24,177 bases of DNA, taken from Bacteroidales bacterium UBA4353. GTDB taxonomy: Bacteria > Bacteroidota > Bacteroidia > Bacteroidales > Paludibacteraceae. The translations under genes and the position numbers were made by a program. This document shows positions 7,336 to 15,721 of the stretch, piece after piece. The stretch is from positions 1 to 24,177 of the forward strand of contig DGSV01000057.1 in NCBI GenBank assembly GCA_002394025.1, in the 5' to 3' direction. The notes beneath the pieces are model-generated. The model worked only from the letters and a program-made list of their open reading frames with translations. It was not told where the DNA came from and searched no databases. The stretch's first letter is position 1. Every line of letters starts with the position of its first letter.

Positions 7336-8004
7336 ATGACTTTCCTTTATAATATTTTTCTGTCAATATTGCTCAGTGGCACTTTGGTTTTTGAGCAAGA
7401 ATACGCTCGCGGTTATGACTATGCTTTGACATTTATGCGCGAGCACCCGGAGGTTAAGGGGCAACTCATGGAGTCCGGTTTATCGGAAAAGGAGGCGGTA
7501 ATGTCAATGGCTATTGTTTGTCCGGAGCTTGCCGTGAATTATAATTTCAGTGATTGGGCTCAGGTTAAGGTGTTGCAATCGATATATGTCCAGTTTGAGC
7601 GTTCTGATTTCAGTATCGGCTATTTTCAGATGAAGCCTAGTTTTGTTGAGAAGCTTGAGAATATGGTTGCCCAAGACCTTGTCTTATCAACAAAATATCC
7701 TGATGTTATCATAAAAGCCAAAGATCCTGTTCAGCGGCGTAAACTCCGCATAGCGCGGTTAGTGAATCTTAAGTGGCAGACTAAATATCTCTCCATATTC
7801 ATGTATTATGCCAAGCAGCGCAAGGATGATTTCAAGACTGATGACGAGCGTCTTGCTTATTGGGCCACGTTGTACAATGCCGGTTTGCAAAGTTCCGACG
7901 AAACGATATACGCCTTGCAGAAACGCAATGATTTTCCGGTGATATTGCGACAGTTCAACTATGCTAATATAGTTCGTATTTTTTACTCCAAGTTACGCAA
8001 ATAG
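7336..8004 (+). CDS. Small exported or membrane-anchored protein, possibly lysozyme/transglycosylase-like
   Basis: 222 residues that I do not recognise with certainty. A hydrophobic N-terminal segment (residues 3-19) could be a signal peptide or anchor. The stretch at about 57-100 has the look of a degenerate lytic-transglycosylase fold: an invariant-looking Glu in IVCPELAVNY (Glu64), then SIYVQFERSDFSIGYFQMKP, where S-x-G-x-x-Q-M resembles the SLT motif of the lysozyme superfamily. The rest is helical and basic (KDPVQRRKLRIARLVNLKWQ), followed by YWATLYNAGLQ, similar in style to the late YNAG motif of SLT domains. This is pattern-based inference; catalysis is unproven. It has its own promoter and converges with comF, 14 bases away. 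Confidence 0.7.
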   Translation: MTFLYNIFLSILLSGTLVFEQEYARGYDYALTFMREHPEVKGQLMESGLSEKEAVMSMAIVCPELAVNYNFSDWAQVKVLQSIYVQFERSDFSIGYFQMKPSFVEKLENMVAQDLVLSTKYPDVIIKAKDPVQRRKLRIARLVNLKWQTKYLSIFMYYAKQRKDDFKTDDERLAYWATLYNAGLQSSDETIYALQKRNDFPVILRQFNYANIVRIFYSKLRK

Positions 8005-8018
8005 TGCTGTGATATTTG

Positions 8019-8714
8019 TCAGCGCAGGTTAGTAAGTCCTGCATAGGTGAGTGTATAGATGCTAATAGTGACGTTATTTGAATTGTTTCTGATGGTGTCA
8101 ATGCAAGCGTCTATTGTGGCTCCTGTGGTATATACATCGTCAACGAGCAGAATGTGTTTCCCGTTCCATTGATGGTCTTGGAGCAGTGCGAATAATCCTT
8201 GTTTGTGTTTTCGTCGTTCTTCGTGATTAAGAGTCGTTTGCGATTGATTATTGTGTACTCTTACCAGATGTTTCGTGTCTATGTTTCTGCCTGTTACCGT
8301 GGCTATGCCTTGGCAGAGCATTTCACTTTGGTTGTATCCTCGCCAGAATTTTCTGATCCAATGCAAAGGCACTGGAACAATGAAGTCTATGTCGTTTAGG
8401 AAGTCTGTGTCGGCATATTCGTATGCCATGAGTTCTCCGAGATATTTGGCGAGTGCTGTATGATGGTGATATTTAGCTCTATGCACCAGAAGTCGTGATG
8501 CTGTGGTATAGTGGAATAAGGCTGTTGCTGCGGCTATGTCATGTTGGCGTGCATAGCGTTGAAAGAGAGGTGTGTCGGCTTTAGGCTCAAAGTTGGTGTG
8601 TGCCAGTAATTCTGTGCAATGCAGGCATACGTACCGTTCATTATCAACGAGTTTCCTGCCGCAAATATGGCATACGCGCGGAAACAGATAACTATCGATT
8701 AATGAGCGTAGCAT
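8019..8714 (-). CDS. comF: ComF-family phosphoribosyltransferase-like protein
   Basis: 231 residues. The N-terminal zinc-finger-like cysteines are CHICG and CLHC (about residues 15-36). The phosphoribosyltransferase core carries VPVPLHWIRKFWRGYNQSEML and the PRPP-binding loop ILLVDDVYTTGAT (about 189-201). This is the canonical ComFC architecture. ComFC is needed for DNA uptake in competent bacteria, but homologues are widespread in species not known to transform, so the role here is open. It is the last gene of the long minus-strand run from murC, 21 bases after the M28 gene. Confidence 0.93.
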   Translation of the reverse strand: MLRSLIDSYLFPRVCHICGRKLVDNERYVCLHCTELLAHTNFEPKADTPLFQRYARQHDIAAATALFHYTTASRLLVHRAKYHHHTALAKYLGELMAYEYADTDFLNDIDFIVPVPLHWIRKFWRGYNQSEMLCQGIATVTGRNIDTKHLVRVHNNQSQTTLNHEERRKHKQGLFALLQDHQWNGKHILLVDDVYTTGATIDACIDTIRNNSNNVTISIYTLTYAGLTNLR

Positions 8715-8735
8715 ATTAATTTACAGCCCGTAGGT

Positions 8736-9707
8736 TTAATTGTTGTAAAGATAGTGAAGCACCGTATGTCCTACGCAATGCATTGTTTCGCGACTTATAG
8801 ATGATATATTATCGTTGGTGGTATGCCATTGTTTGCAGAACCCGTTGTCATCGTAATGAATGATGTCAATAGTCGGTATGCCAGCCATATTGAGGTAGTA
8901 GTGGTCGTCTGTTATGGGGTGTGTTTTCCGTTTGATGAACCGTTGTCCGTATCCGAGCTCTGCGGCCGTATTCCATAATGCGTTGACGAGTGATGAGGCA
9001 TTTTGCACAGAATAGTATTCCATCAGGAATTGTGCGTCTGTGGCGCCCACCATGTCGAGCAATATGCCGTATTGCGCCTCGTAGTTGCGTAAGTGCTTGT
9101 TTTTGATCCAGTATTGTGTTCCGAGGCACCATGAGTCGTTATTGGCGTGTTGTTGGTCGAATTGTGGTGTTCCGCAGTCTTCGGCATCCCACATAAAAAT
9201 GTCTATACCATAGTCAGTGTTTTTTATCGCCAGTTGCCTAGCTATTTCGAGCAGCACCGCCACTCCACTCGCGCCGTCATTGGCTCCATCGATGGGGGTA
9301 TTCCATTGTTTGTTATCTTGGTCCTGATCGGCCCAAGGTCGGCTGTCGTAGTGTGCGGAGAGCATGACCCGGCGTCGGGCATTGCGGTTGAAGGATGCTA
9401 TGATGTTGCTGATATTTATTTGTTTGCCGTCGTAGCGCGTGGTGGTACCGCGTTGTATGGTCACGGTATCGGCATATCGTGATAGAGTAGTGGCGAGATA
9501 TTCAACGCATTTGGCGTGTGCTTCGCTGCCCGGTGTGCGGGGTCCAAAGTCCACCTGTGTCTTGAGAAACGCAAATGCGCTGTCGGCATTGAATTCTGCC
9601 GTAATGGTAGCGCGTTGGGGTGATGTCGCTGAATGTTTACGACTGCACGAACAGTATAGACATGTGATTATCAAGCAAATAATATATGTTTTCAGAGTGT
9701 CTCGCAT
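8736..9707 (-). CDS. M28-family zinc lipoprotein, probable glutaminyl-peptide cyclotransferase (QC) or aminopeptidase
   Basis: 323 residues with an N-terminal signal peptide and a Cys-rich lipobox-like end (LYCSC, Cys21 likely lipidated). M28 fold markers are SAHYDSRPWADQD (117-129, His119), DGANDGASGVAVLLEIARQL (140-159, Asp144 as Zn ligand), FMWDAEDCG (171-179, Glu176 as base and Asp177 at the second ligand position), HPITDDHYYLN (263-273) and QWHTTND (293-299, His295). The Trp next to His295 and the Glu-Asp pair favour a type II glutaminyl cyclase, as known from Porphyromonas and Bacteroides, over a dinuclear aminopeptidase. QC cyclises N-terminal Gln to pyroglutamate, which in this phylum often appears directly after signal-peptide cleavage. 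It sits 3 bases after dedA. Confidence 0.87.
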   Translation of the reverse strand: MRDTLKTYIICLIITCLYCSCSRKHSATSPQRATITAEFNADSAFAFLKTQVDFGPRTPGSEAHAKCVEYLATTLSRYADTVTIQRGTTTRYDGKQINISNIIASFNRNARRRVMLSAHYDSRPWADQDQDNKQWNTPIDGANDGASGVAVLLEIARQLAIKNTDYGIDIFMWDAEDCGTPQFDQQHANNDSWCLGTQYWIKNKHLRNYEAQYGILLDMVGATDAQFLMEYYSVQNASSLVNALWNTAAELGYGQRFIKRKTHPITDDHYYLNMAGIPTIDIIHYDDNGFCKQWHTTNDNISSISRETMHCVGHTVLHYLYNN

Positions 9708-9710
9708 AGA

Positions 9711-10460
9711 TTATTTTGCTGTTTTGCGTCCGCGTAGGTATTTGATGATGAAATATAGTGCCATGACAGCTACTATGGCCAATATGGCAATAGACAATTC
9801 GCTGCTATATTTGTGTATAAGTTCCATTTGTCCCCCTGCTATGTATCCCAGCAGTGCCAGAATCGTGTTCCACACCGCGGCTCCCAAAGCCGTATATGCT
9901 ATGAATACTCCGAAATGCATTTTTGATAGTCCGGCGGGAATGGATATCAATTGCCTTACCGCTGGTATGAGTCTTCCGACGAATGTTGATACTCGTCCGT
10001 GATCGTTGAAGTATTTTTCGGCATGTTCGAGTTTGTCGCCACTTAGTAGGCATAGGTGTCCTATTTTGCTGTTGGCGAAGGCATAGACTATGGGTCGTCC
10101 GAGCCATAGCGCCAGTAGGTAGTTGATGATGGCGCCTATGATGGCCCCCAGTGTGCCGGCAAGGATGATGAATATTATGTTGAGCAGATAAGAGTCTGTG
10201 ACGTGCAGCGAACTATCGGACCTGGAAGCCACGTATGCCGCAGGGGGTATCACGACTTCGGAGGGGAATGGTATGAAGGAACTCTCGATAGCCATGAGCG
10301 CCGTGATGCTGGCATAGTTCATGTTGTCGCTATACCAGTCTTCAACGCGTTGGAGCACCGACACGTGTTCTGTGGCGGCTATGCTGTCGGCAACATGTTG
10401 TGCGCTACAGGGCACTGTGAGGAGCAGTATGGCTATCAGGGCAGTAATAATGCGTTTCAT
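9711..10460 (-). CDS. DedA-family inner-membrane protein with an N-terminal signal-peptide-like extension
   Basis: 249 residues. DedA signatures are ESSFIPFPSEVVIPPAAY (59-76), the central glycine-rich helices (97-120), and FVGRLIPAVRQLISIPAG (160-177), with hydrophobic segments to about 243 and a basic tail (KYLRGRKTAK). DedA proteins are implicated in lipid carrier or phosphatidylethanolamine flipping and envelope stress resistance. Residues 1-20 look like a cleavable signal peptide (LLLTVPCSA-Q), and residues 21-50 would form a short periplasmic segment, an extension not present in Escherichia coli DedA. It lies between the TPR gene (45 bases) and the M28 gene (3 bases). Confidence 0.92.
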   Translation of the reverse strand: MKRIITALIAILLLTVPCSAQHVADSIAATEHVSVLQRVEDWYSDNMNYASITALMAIESSFIPFPSEVVIPPAAYVASRSDSSLHVTDSYLLNIIFIILAGTLGAIIGAIINYLLALWLGRPIVYAFANSKIGHLCLLSGDKLEHAEKYFNDHGRVSTFVGRLIPAVRQLISIPAGLSKMHFGVFIAYTALGAAVWNTILALLGYIAGGQMELIHKYSSELSIAILAIVAVMALYFIIKYLRGRKTAK

Positions 10461-10505
10461 AATCTATCGAGTTTTGTTTGTCAGTAAAGTATTATCAGAC
10501 GCGAG

Positions 10506-11786
10506 TTATTGTTTGTTTATTATGCGCATCAACTCCGTGCTGATGTCCGTCAGGTCAATATTGAAGTCGTCTTCAATGGGGTGTGTGATGAGTTTTATGA
10601 AAGTGTCAACAGAAGGTTTTGTCTTTCTTTTTCTGTTATCGAGTTTGTCAAAAAAGCATCGGATATATTGTTTTCTACCTTCGTTAGTGGCATATAGTGC
10701 GTGTTGTAAAGAATGTAGTGTTGAAGAAGCCAATGGGCGTATGCCGATGTAGTGCAAGTAGAGTTTTCCGATAAAAGCTATCCATCGGTGTTCATGATTT
10801 ATGGCTTTTTGGAAATATTTGAAAGCTGTTTTGTAGTCTTCGTCCCGAAGCAGAATCATTCCCGTCAAGGCGTACGCCAATTCTATATTGTCGAGCAAGT
10901 CTTTCGAAATATCCTGATTGTGTTTTGACACCATCACTTCGGTTTCAATGACCTTCGCCAGCAGGTCTTTAGCTCCTTGATAGTCGCCTACGATAAAATG
11001 CATATAACCGGCGTAAACCTGTGTCGGGGTTACGTTGGGTGCTATGGTGAGGCTGTAGTCAAAATCTTTGAGTGCGGCGTCATTATCACCCAAAAACTTG
11101 TGTATGAAACCTTTCTGATTCCATGCGTGAACGTGATATGGGTTGATGTCCAACAGACGTTCGAGCGTTCCGAGGCTGGCGTATGCCATGCCTGATTGGA
11201 ATTCATAGTTGGCGAGGTGGAATAGCGCGTCTGTTGACTCGGGATTTATGAAAAGCGCCTCTTTGGCGAAATAATACACGGCGTTGTAGATGCCCAGTTT
11301 TTGGTATAGTATCATCAACTGCATGGCTGCATCGAAGTCTTGTGCATTGTTTTCGTATGCTTTTTGCCACCACTTAATGCCTATTTGCATGGCATCAGAA
11401 ATTCTTTTTTCCTTATGAGCGAGTAGGATACGTGCGTTCACGGTACTCAAGATATGGCCTTCCGGATCAATCTTACTGAGCAATCTCAGAGCTTTTGCCG
11501 GATTGTCGTTTTCGATGGCGACCCATGCCAGTGCCTCAATCAGAAAGTCCTGTTCTTCAAAGAGTTCCTTGGCAATCTTTACTGCTTCTTTATACACATC
11601 GTGCTGCTCTTCAAACCATGACATTTTGATGATGCCATTCAGGCTAAATGGTGTCAAGTCAGGCAGTTGTGCAGATTCTCCCTGCTGTTTAAGACGGCAA
11701 TACACTATGAAATCCGAATAAACTTTCCGGAGTTGTTGCCACTGTTGTTCTTCGTCTTCACTATCCCATTTATCCCTATTATTCAT
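10506..11786 (-). CDS. TPR-repeat protein, cytoplasmic, function unknown
   Basis: 426 residues with no signal peptide and an acidic start (MNNRDKWDSEDEEQQWQQL). Several tetratricopeptide-type helix pairs are visible between about 50 and 350, for example AMQLMILYQKLGIYNAVYYF, NPESTDALFHLANYEFQSGM and HVHAWNQKGFIHKFLGDNDA. TPRs mediate protein contacts. The partner is unknown, but the gene is 16 bases downstream of yqeY in the ftsZ run, so it is co-expressed with division genes and might act in that setting; this is inference. The C-terminal 80 residues are basic (DNRKRKTKP). Confidence 0.85.
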   Translation of the reverse strand: MNNRDKWDSEDEEQQWQQLRKVYSDFIVYCRLKQQGESAQLPDLTPFSLNGIIKMSWFEEQHDVYKEAVKIAKELFEEQDFLIEALAWVAIENDNPAKALRLLSKIDPEGHILSTVNARILLAHKEKRISDAMQIGIKWWQKAYENNAQDFDAAMQLMILYQKLGIYNAVYYFAKEALFINPESTDALFHLANYEFQSGMAYASLGTLERLLDINPYHVHAWNQKGFIHKFLGDNDAALKDFDYSLTIAPNVTPTQVYAGYMHFIVGDYQGAKDLLAKVIETEVMVSKHNQDISKDLLDNIELAYALTGMILLRDEDYKTAFKYFQKAINHEHRWIAFIGKLYLHYIGIRPLASSTLHSLQHALYATNEGRKQYIRCFFDKLDNRKRKTKPSVDTFIKLITHPIEDDFNIDLTDISTELMRIINKQ

Positions 11787-11802
11787 CGCCTTTGGTGTTG
11801 TG

Positions 11803-12252
11803 CTATGCGAGCAGTTGCCTAACTATTGTTGATATGGCTTTTCCGTCGGCTTTCCCGGCGAGTTGTTTGCTGGCAACTCCCATAACTTTTCCCATGTCAG
11901 CCATCGACGTTGCACCTAATTCCGCAATGATTTGTTTTAGAGCTTCTGTTATTTGTTCAGGGTTCATCTGCTGAGGGAGGTATCGAGCTATGATTTCGGC
12001 TTGCGCGAGTTCCGCGTCAGCAAGGTCTTGTCGCTTGCCGGCGACGTACATCTCGGCGCTCTCCCGGCGTTGCTTAATCATTTTTTGGAGTATTTTCAGA
12101 GCTGCGTCGTCATGCAGTTCTCCATCTGTGCCTTTGGCGGTTTTTGCTTCAAGAAATTCTTTCTTAATACCTCGTAGGGCTTCCAGAGCCACGTGGTCGC
12201 GCGCAAGCATCGCTTTCTTGATGTCTTCGCTGATAGTATCAAAAAGTGACAT
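11803..12252 (-). CDS. GatB/YqeY-domain protein
   Basis: 149 residues, the usual length for YqeY. Family features are MSLFDTISEDIKKAMLARDH at the start, RGIKKEFLEAKTA, the helix MIKQRRESAEMYVAGKRQDL, EIIARYLPQQM, and the C-terminal MGKVMGVASKQLAGKADGK, which resembles the tRNA-binding tail domain of GatB. The molecular function of free YqeY is not firmly known. Its place directly after ftsZ (32-base gap) is recurrent in Bacteroidota as far as I recall. Confidence 0.93.
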   Translation of the reverse strand: MSLFDTISEDIKKAMLARDHVALEALRGIKKEFLEAKTAKGTDGELHDDAALKILQKMIKQRRESAEMYVAGKRQDLADAELAQAEIIARYLPQQMNPEQITEALKQIIAELGATSMADMGKVMGVASKQLAGKADGKAISTIVRQLLA

Positions 12253-12284
12253 TATGTACTGCTTATTTTATGTTAGTTAATAAA

Positions 12285-13568
12285 TTAGTTGTTTTGTTGT
12301 CTGCGTCGAAGCCATGCCGGCACGTTTTCAAGTTCCTGTTGTGTCGGATGGTGTGATGTGAGGTCAACGACATCCGGTGTGGCAGATTGCGCTTGTTGTT
12401 CGTTATTGCTGTAGAAAGCCGCTATTGCTTCGTCGCGTATTTTGTCTTCTGTGGTCATCTTGTCCTCTTGCACGATATCGGCGGTGAGGTCAATCTCTTC
12501 GCTGCTTGTTGTGTTATTCTGTTGAGCGAAGTTTGGTGTTGGCATAGCAGGTCGTTCTTTTTTGTTGGTAACGATTTTTATGGGTAGTCCGGGAATGTCC
12601 GTCATGTCGTATCCTGTAGCGATTAGTGTGACTTTGACGTTGTCGCCCAAGTCGTCTTCGAAATTAATACCCCATATTACATTGACGTCGTCGCCCATTT
12701 CTTTCATGAAATTGTGTATTTCATGAATTTCTTCAGGACGTATTTCATTTTGCCTTGAGCAGTAGAGATTGATGAGTATTTTCTTGGCTCCGTGTATGTC
12801 CGTAGAGCTTACGAGCGGTGATGTGAGCGCATCATTGATAGCCGCTGATACCCTGTGTTCGCCAGATGCCGTACCGATGTTCATGATGGCCACGTTTCCG
12901 TCTTTGAGTGTGGCGTAAACATCAGCGAAGTCAACGTTGATATATCCCCATTTTGTAATGATTTCCGCTATTGATTTTGCGGCGTTAGCCAGCACGTCAT
13001 CAGCTTTTTGGAATGCCTCGCTGATAGGCAGTTTGGGATATAGGCTGTAGAGTTTCTCGTTATTGATGACGAGCATCGCGTCCACGTGCTTTGAGAGTTC
13101 CATCAGTCCGTTGATGGCCTGGCGTATTTTCTTTATTCCTTCAAATTCGAAAGGAATAGTAACTATTCCTACTGTCAGGATGTTCAGTTCTTGTGCTATC
13201 CGCGCCACTACCGGCGAGGCTCCTGTTCCTGTTCCGCCTCCCATAGTGGCTGTGATGAAGAGCATTTTAGTGCCGTCATTAAGTGCTTCACGTATGCGTT
13301 CTTCATTTTCGTTGGCAGCTTTTTGCGCAACCTCGGGAATGCCTCCGGCGCCAAGGTCTCCGATACGTATTTTTTGTGGTACCGGTGATGCTTGAAGCGC
13401 CATCCAGTCGGTGTTGCACACGGCGAATGATACGTCGGTGATGCCCAAACGAAACATATTGTTAACGGCATTGCCGCCGCCACCACCAACGCCCAATACC
13501 TTGATTACGGACGGACTCTCAACCTTATCACTTATAGGAACGTTGATGTCTATTGTGTTGTTATCCAT
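12285..13568 (-). CDS. ftsZ: Cell-division GTPase FtsZ
   Basis: 427 residues. The tubulin-like GTPase domain begins with VIKVLGVGGGGGNAVNNM (21-38), carries the GTP signature GGGTGTG (110-116) and the T7 synergy loop NVDFADV (211-217), whose acidic residues complete the neighbour's active site. A variable Asn/Gln/Thr-rich linker (about 335-412) leads to the conserved C-terminal peptide VPAWLRRRQ (416-424), the docking site for FtsA. FtsZ polymerises into the septal ring. The gene is 27 bases after ftsA and has no terminator before yqeY. Confidence 0.98.
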   Translation of the reverse strand: MDNNTIDINVPISDKVESPSVIKVLGVGGGGGNAVNNMFRLGITDVSFAVCNTDWMALQASPVPQKIRIGDLGAGGIPEVAQKAANENEERIREALNDGTKMLFITATMGGGTGTGASPVVARIAQELNILTVGIVTIPFEFEGIKKIRQAINGLMELSKHVDAMLVINNEKLYSLYPKLPISEAFQKADDVLANAAKSIAEIITKWGYINVDFADVYATLKDGNVAIMNIGTASGEHRVSAAINDALTSPLVSSTDIHGAKKILINLYCSRQNEIRPEEIHEIHNFMKEMGDDVNVIWGINFEDDLGDNVKVTLIATGYDMTDIPGLPIKIVTNKKERPAMPTPNFAQQNNTTSSEEIDLTADIVQEDKMTTEDKIRDEAIAAFYSNNEQQAQSATPDVVDLTSHHPTQQELENVPAWLRRRQQNN

Positions 13569-13595
13569 AATATAAATATGTTATCTTGTTAAATA

Positions 13596-14981
13596 TCAGT
13601 TTAATTCGTCTTTGTCTTCAGGGAATAGCACATCGAATAGTGACCTTTGACCCCACATGTTTTGTATTTTGTCCAAGAGTCCTGCCTTGTTGTTTTTGCT
13701 TGTTTTCTTGTCTTTGTCGGTTGTGGTAGTGCTTTTTTGCTTGCTTTCGTATTCTATGAATTCAAATGCGCAAGCCGCGGTCCCGACCAGCATTGACAGT
13801 GCAGGGTCGAAGTATTTTGGTGGTGTGTCGTTCACCAGCCATGTGTCGTGATTTGCGAAATCAACGGTGAGATTTGTTTTGCGTTGCAGATAAGAATCAA
13901 GTCCCTCAAGTTGTGAGGCATTGCCGCTGAGCAGTATGCGTGCTTGTGGAAAGTCGGCTTCCGTGTCTATTATTTTGAGCATTTCCTCAAAAATTTCGTC
14001 AACGCGCATCGCGGCTATGTTATTGATGGTAGATGTGTAGATATATTGGGGCTGATTGGTGTTGCAGTTGATGACTTTGAGTTTGACATTTTTTGCCTGC
14101 TCAGTGAGGTTGACAAAGTCTCTCTTGAGTTTTTCGGCGATATTTTCCGTTATGTTGCATGACACAGCTATATCGCGTGTTATGTTATCGCCTCCGAGGC
14201 GTGTCACCATCAGACGTGTGGGGTGCCCGTCGCGGAAAATAATCATTGTGGTAGTCTGTGCCCCGCAGTCGATTATCACGCATCCGTTGCGTTTGTCCTC
14301 CTCGGTGAGCAGTGCTGTTGACAGGGCTTCCAATTTGCTGAAAAATTTCGCCGGACGTATTTTGGTATTGGTATAACTAAAAGTGTTGAATAGTTCCTGC
14401 AACTGATGGTCTTTGTCAGGTTTGTCGATGACGAGGTAGAAACTCGCCGCGATGTGGTTTGCTCTCTTTCCGATTATGTCCTGCACGTTGTCGTATGATT
14501 GCTCTTTGTCAAGGATAACGTTGTAGCACCTGATGTCGTATACCACTGCTTGCGGTTCCTGCGAACCTTTTTTTTGTTGCGAGGCATTTTGCCGGCACTC
14601 GTTGAGCATTGGTTCCAGGGTGGTTTCCGAAATTAGCGGGTTGGTAAGTTTGCGTTGTGCTGTGAGTGTTAGTGCTTGACTATGTCGGCTGCCGCAACTG
14701 ATGAAAACATTGCTGATGTCTATGTCGCGTTGCAGATTTGTTTTCACTTGCTGTTGCAGTTGCTTGAGGCATGTACTGATAGCAAACCCCACTTCCGATC
14801 TGTTTGTCACGGCTCCGTAACACATTGTCTTGGGCTTGTTGTTCACTCTTTCGATGCCTAGTATGCGTAATTTGCCGTCTTGGTTTTGCTCAACAGCCAT
14901 GGCGCGTACGCTGCTACTACCTATGTCAAGTACTACGATAGGAGTGTGGTTTGCGGGTGTTATGTCGGGTGTGGTGTTCAT
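13596..14981 (-). CDS. ftsA: Cell-division actin-like ATPase FtsA
   Basis: 461 residues. Actin-fold motifs are VVLDIGSSSVRAMAV (16-30, phosphate 1), VIIDCGAQTTTMIIF (235-249, phosphate 2) and ARILLSGNASQLEGLDSYL in the C-terminal part (adenosine). The 1C domain that distinguishes FtsA lies between about 95 and 205. After a Lys/Thr-rich linker (KQKSTTTTDKDKKTSKN) a final amphipathic segment, GLLDKIQNMWGQRSLFDVLF, is the likely membrane-targeting sequence. FtsA tethers FtsZ to the membrane. The start ATG overlaps the ftsQ stop in ATGA (14978-14981), indicating translational coupling. Confidence 0.97.
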   Translation of the reverse strand: MNTTPDITPANHTPIVVLDIGSSSVRAMAVEQNQDGKLRILGIERVNNKPKTMCYGAVTNRSEVGFAISTCLKQLQQQVKTNLQRDIDISNVFISCGSRHSQALTLTAQRKLTNPLISETTLEPMLNECRQNASQQKKGSQEPQAVVYDIRCYNVILDKEQSYDNVQDIIGKRANHIAASFYLVIDKPDKDHQLQELFNTFSYTNTKIRPAKFFSKLEALSTALLTEEDKRNGCVIIDCGAQTTTMIIFRDGHPTRLMVTRLGGDNITRDIAVSCNITENIAEKLKRDFVNLTEQAKNVKLKVINCNTNQPQYIYTSTINNIAAMRVDEIFEEMLKIIDTEADFPQARILLSGNASQLEGLDSYLQRKTNLTVDFANHDTWLVNDTPPKYFDPALSMLVGTAACAFEFIEYESKQKSTTTTDKDKKTSKNNKAGLLDKIQNMWGQRSLFDVLFPEDKDELN

Positions 14982-15709
14982 TTCTTGCAGATGATTTGGT
15001 TTCTGAATCGTAGGTCAATAATCTTGTAGTCAGGCCAGCCTATTATGCTGAAACCTTTCTGGTAAAGGACCATAGCCTTATCTAATTTTTGACGGTAGCG
15101 CTCTAATTTTCCGAGTCGTAAGATATGGTTGCCGACTCGCGGCACGATGTCTATGGTTGTGTCGGGATGTACTATGATTTGTTCTATCTGCGCATTCCAA
15201 AAGTCGTCGTTGTCGATATAGTCCACGAAGTCGTAGATGTCAGTTTGCGCCAAGGTATGGTCGGTCAGCCCTGTAACGACGTGTACGTATGCAGCGTAGT
15301 TCGTGCTTGTGGGCATGAGTTGACGGTCAGTATCAACATAATAATTACGAGGTCCCATGACGCGTAATTTGGGTGTTCTCTGATATAACACAAGTCGCAC
15401 ATGGCTGCCGTTGGTCTTGTAGCATTGCGCTTCGCGAATCATGGGGTTGTTATAAACGATTTTTTCTATGTTATCAGTGTCAATCTCGTCCATAGTACGC
15501 CCCTGTGGCTCCATGCCATTAATGGCTACTTGGCGCCGTATGTCTTCAGTGCTGACAAACGTCTGTCGTACGCTATCGGCAACGATGATGTCGAAAGCCT
15601 GGCATACCGTGCTGCCGTGTTGAGTATCAGAGACAAACAGCGCCCACGCCATATAGCCCAGCGACAGGGCGATAGCGATTCCGAGAAGTATGGGGCGGAA
15701 GTGCGACAC
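14978..15709 (-). CDS. ftsQ: Cell-division protein FtsQ/DivIB
   Basis: 243 residues. A short cytoplasmic start is followed by one transmembrane helix (about residues 7-26, ILLGIAIALSLGYMAWALFV), then a periplasmic POTRA-like domain (about 35-112, SVRQTFVSTEDIRRQVAING) and the beta domain (about 115-230, RVMGPRNYYVDTDRQLM). FtsQ links early and late divisome proteins. The sequence is diverged from proteobacterial FtsQ, as usual in this phylum; gene order between murC and ftsA makes the identification safe. It starts 12 bases after the murC stop and overlaps ftsA by 4. Confidence 0.93.
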   Translation of the reverse strand: MSHFRPILLGIAIALSLGYMAWALFVSDTQHGSTVCQAFDIIVADSVRQTFVSTEDIRRQVAINGMEPQGRTMDEIDTDNIEKIVYNNPMIREAQCYKTNGSHVRLVLYQRTPKLRVMGPRNYYVDTDRQLMPTSTNYAAYVHVVTGLTDHTLAQTDIYDFVDYIDNDDFWNAQIEQIIVHPDTTIDIVPRVGNHILRLGKLERYRQKLDKAMVLYQKGFSIIGWPDYKIIDLRFRNQIICKK

Positions 15710-15721
15710 GGCTATTCAACT

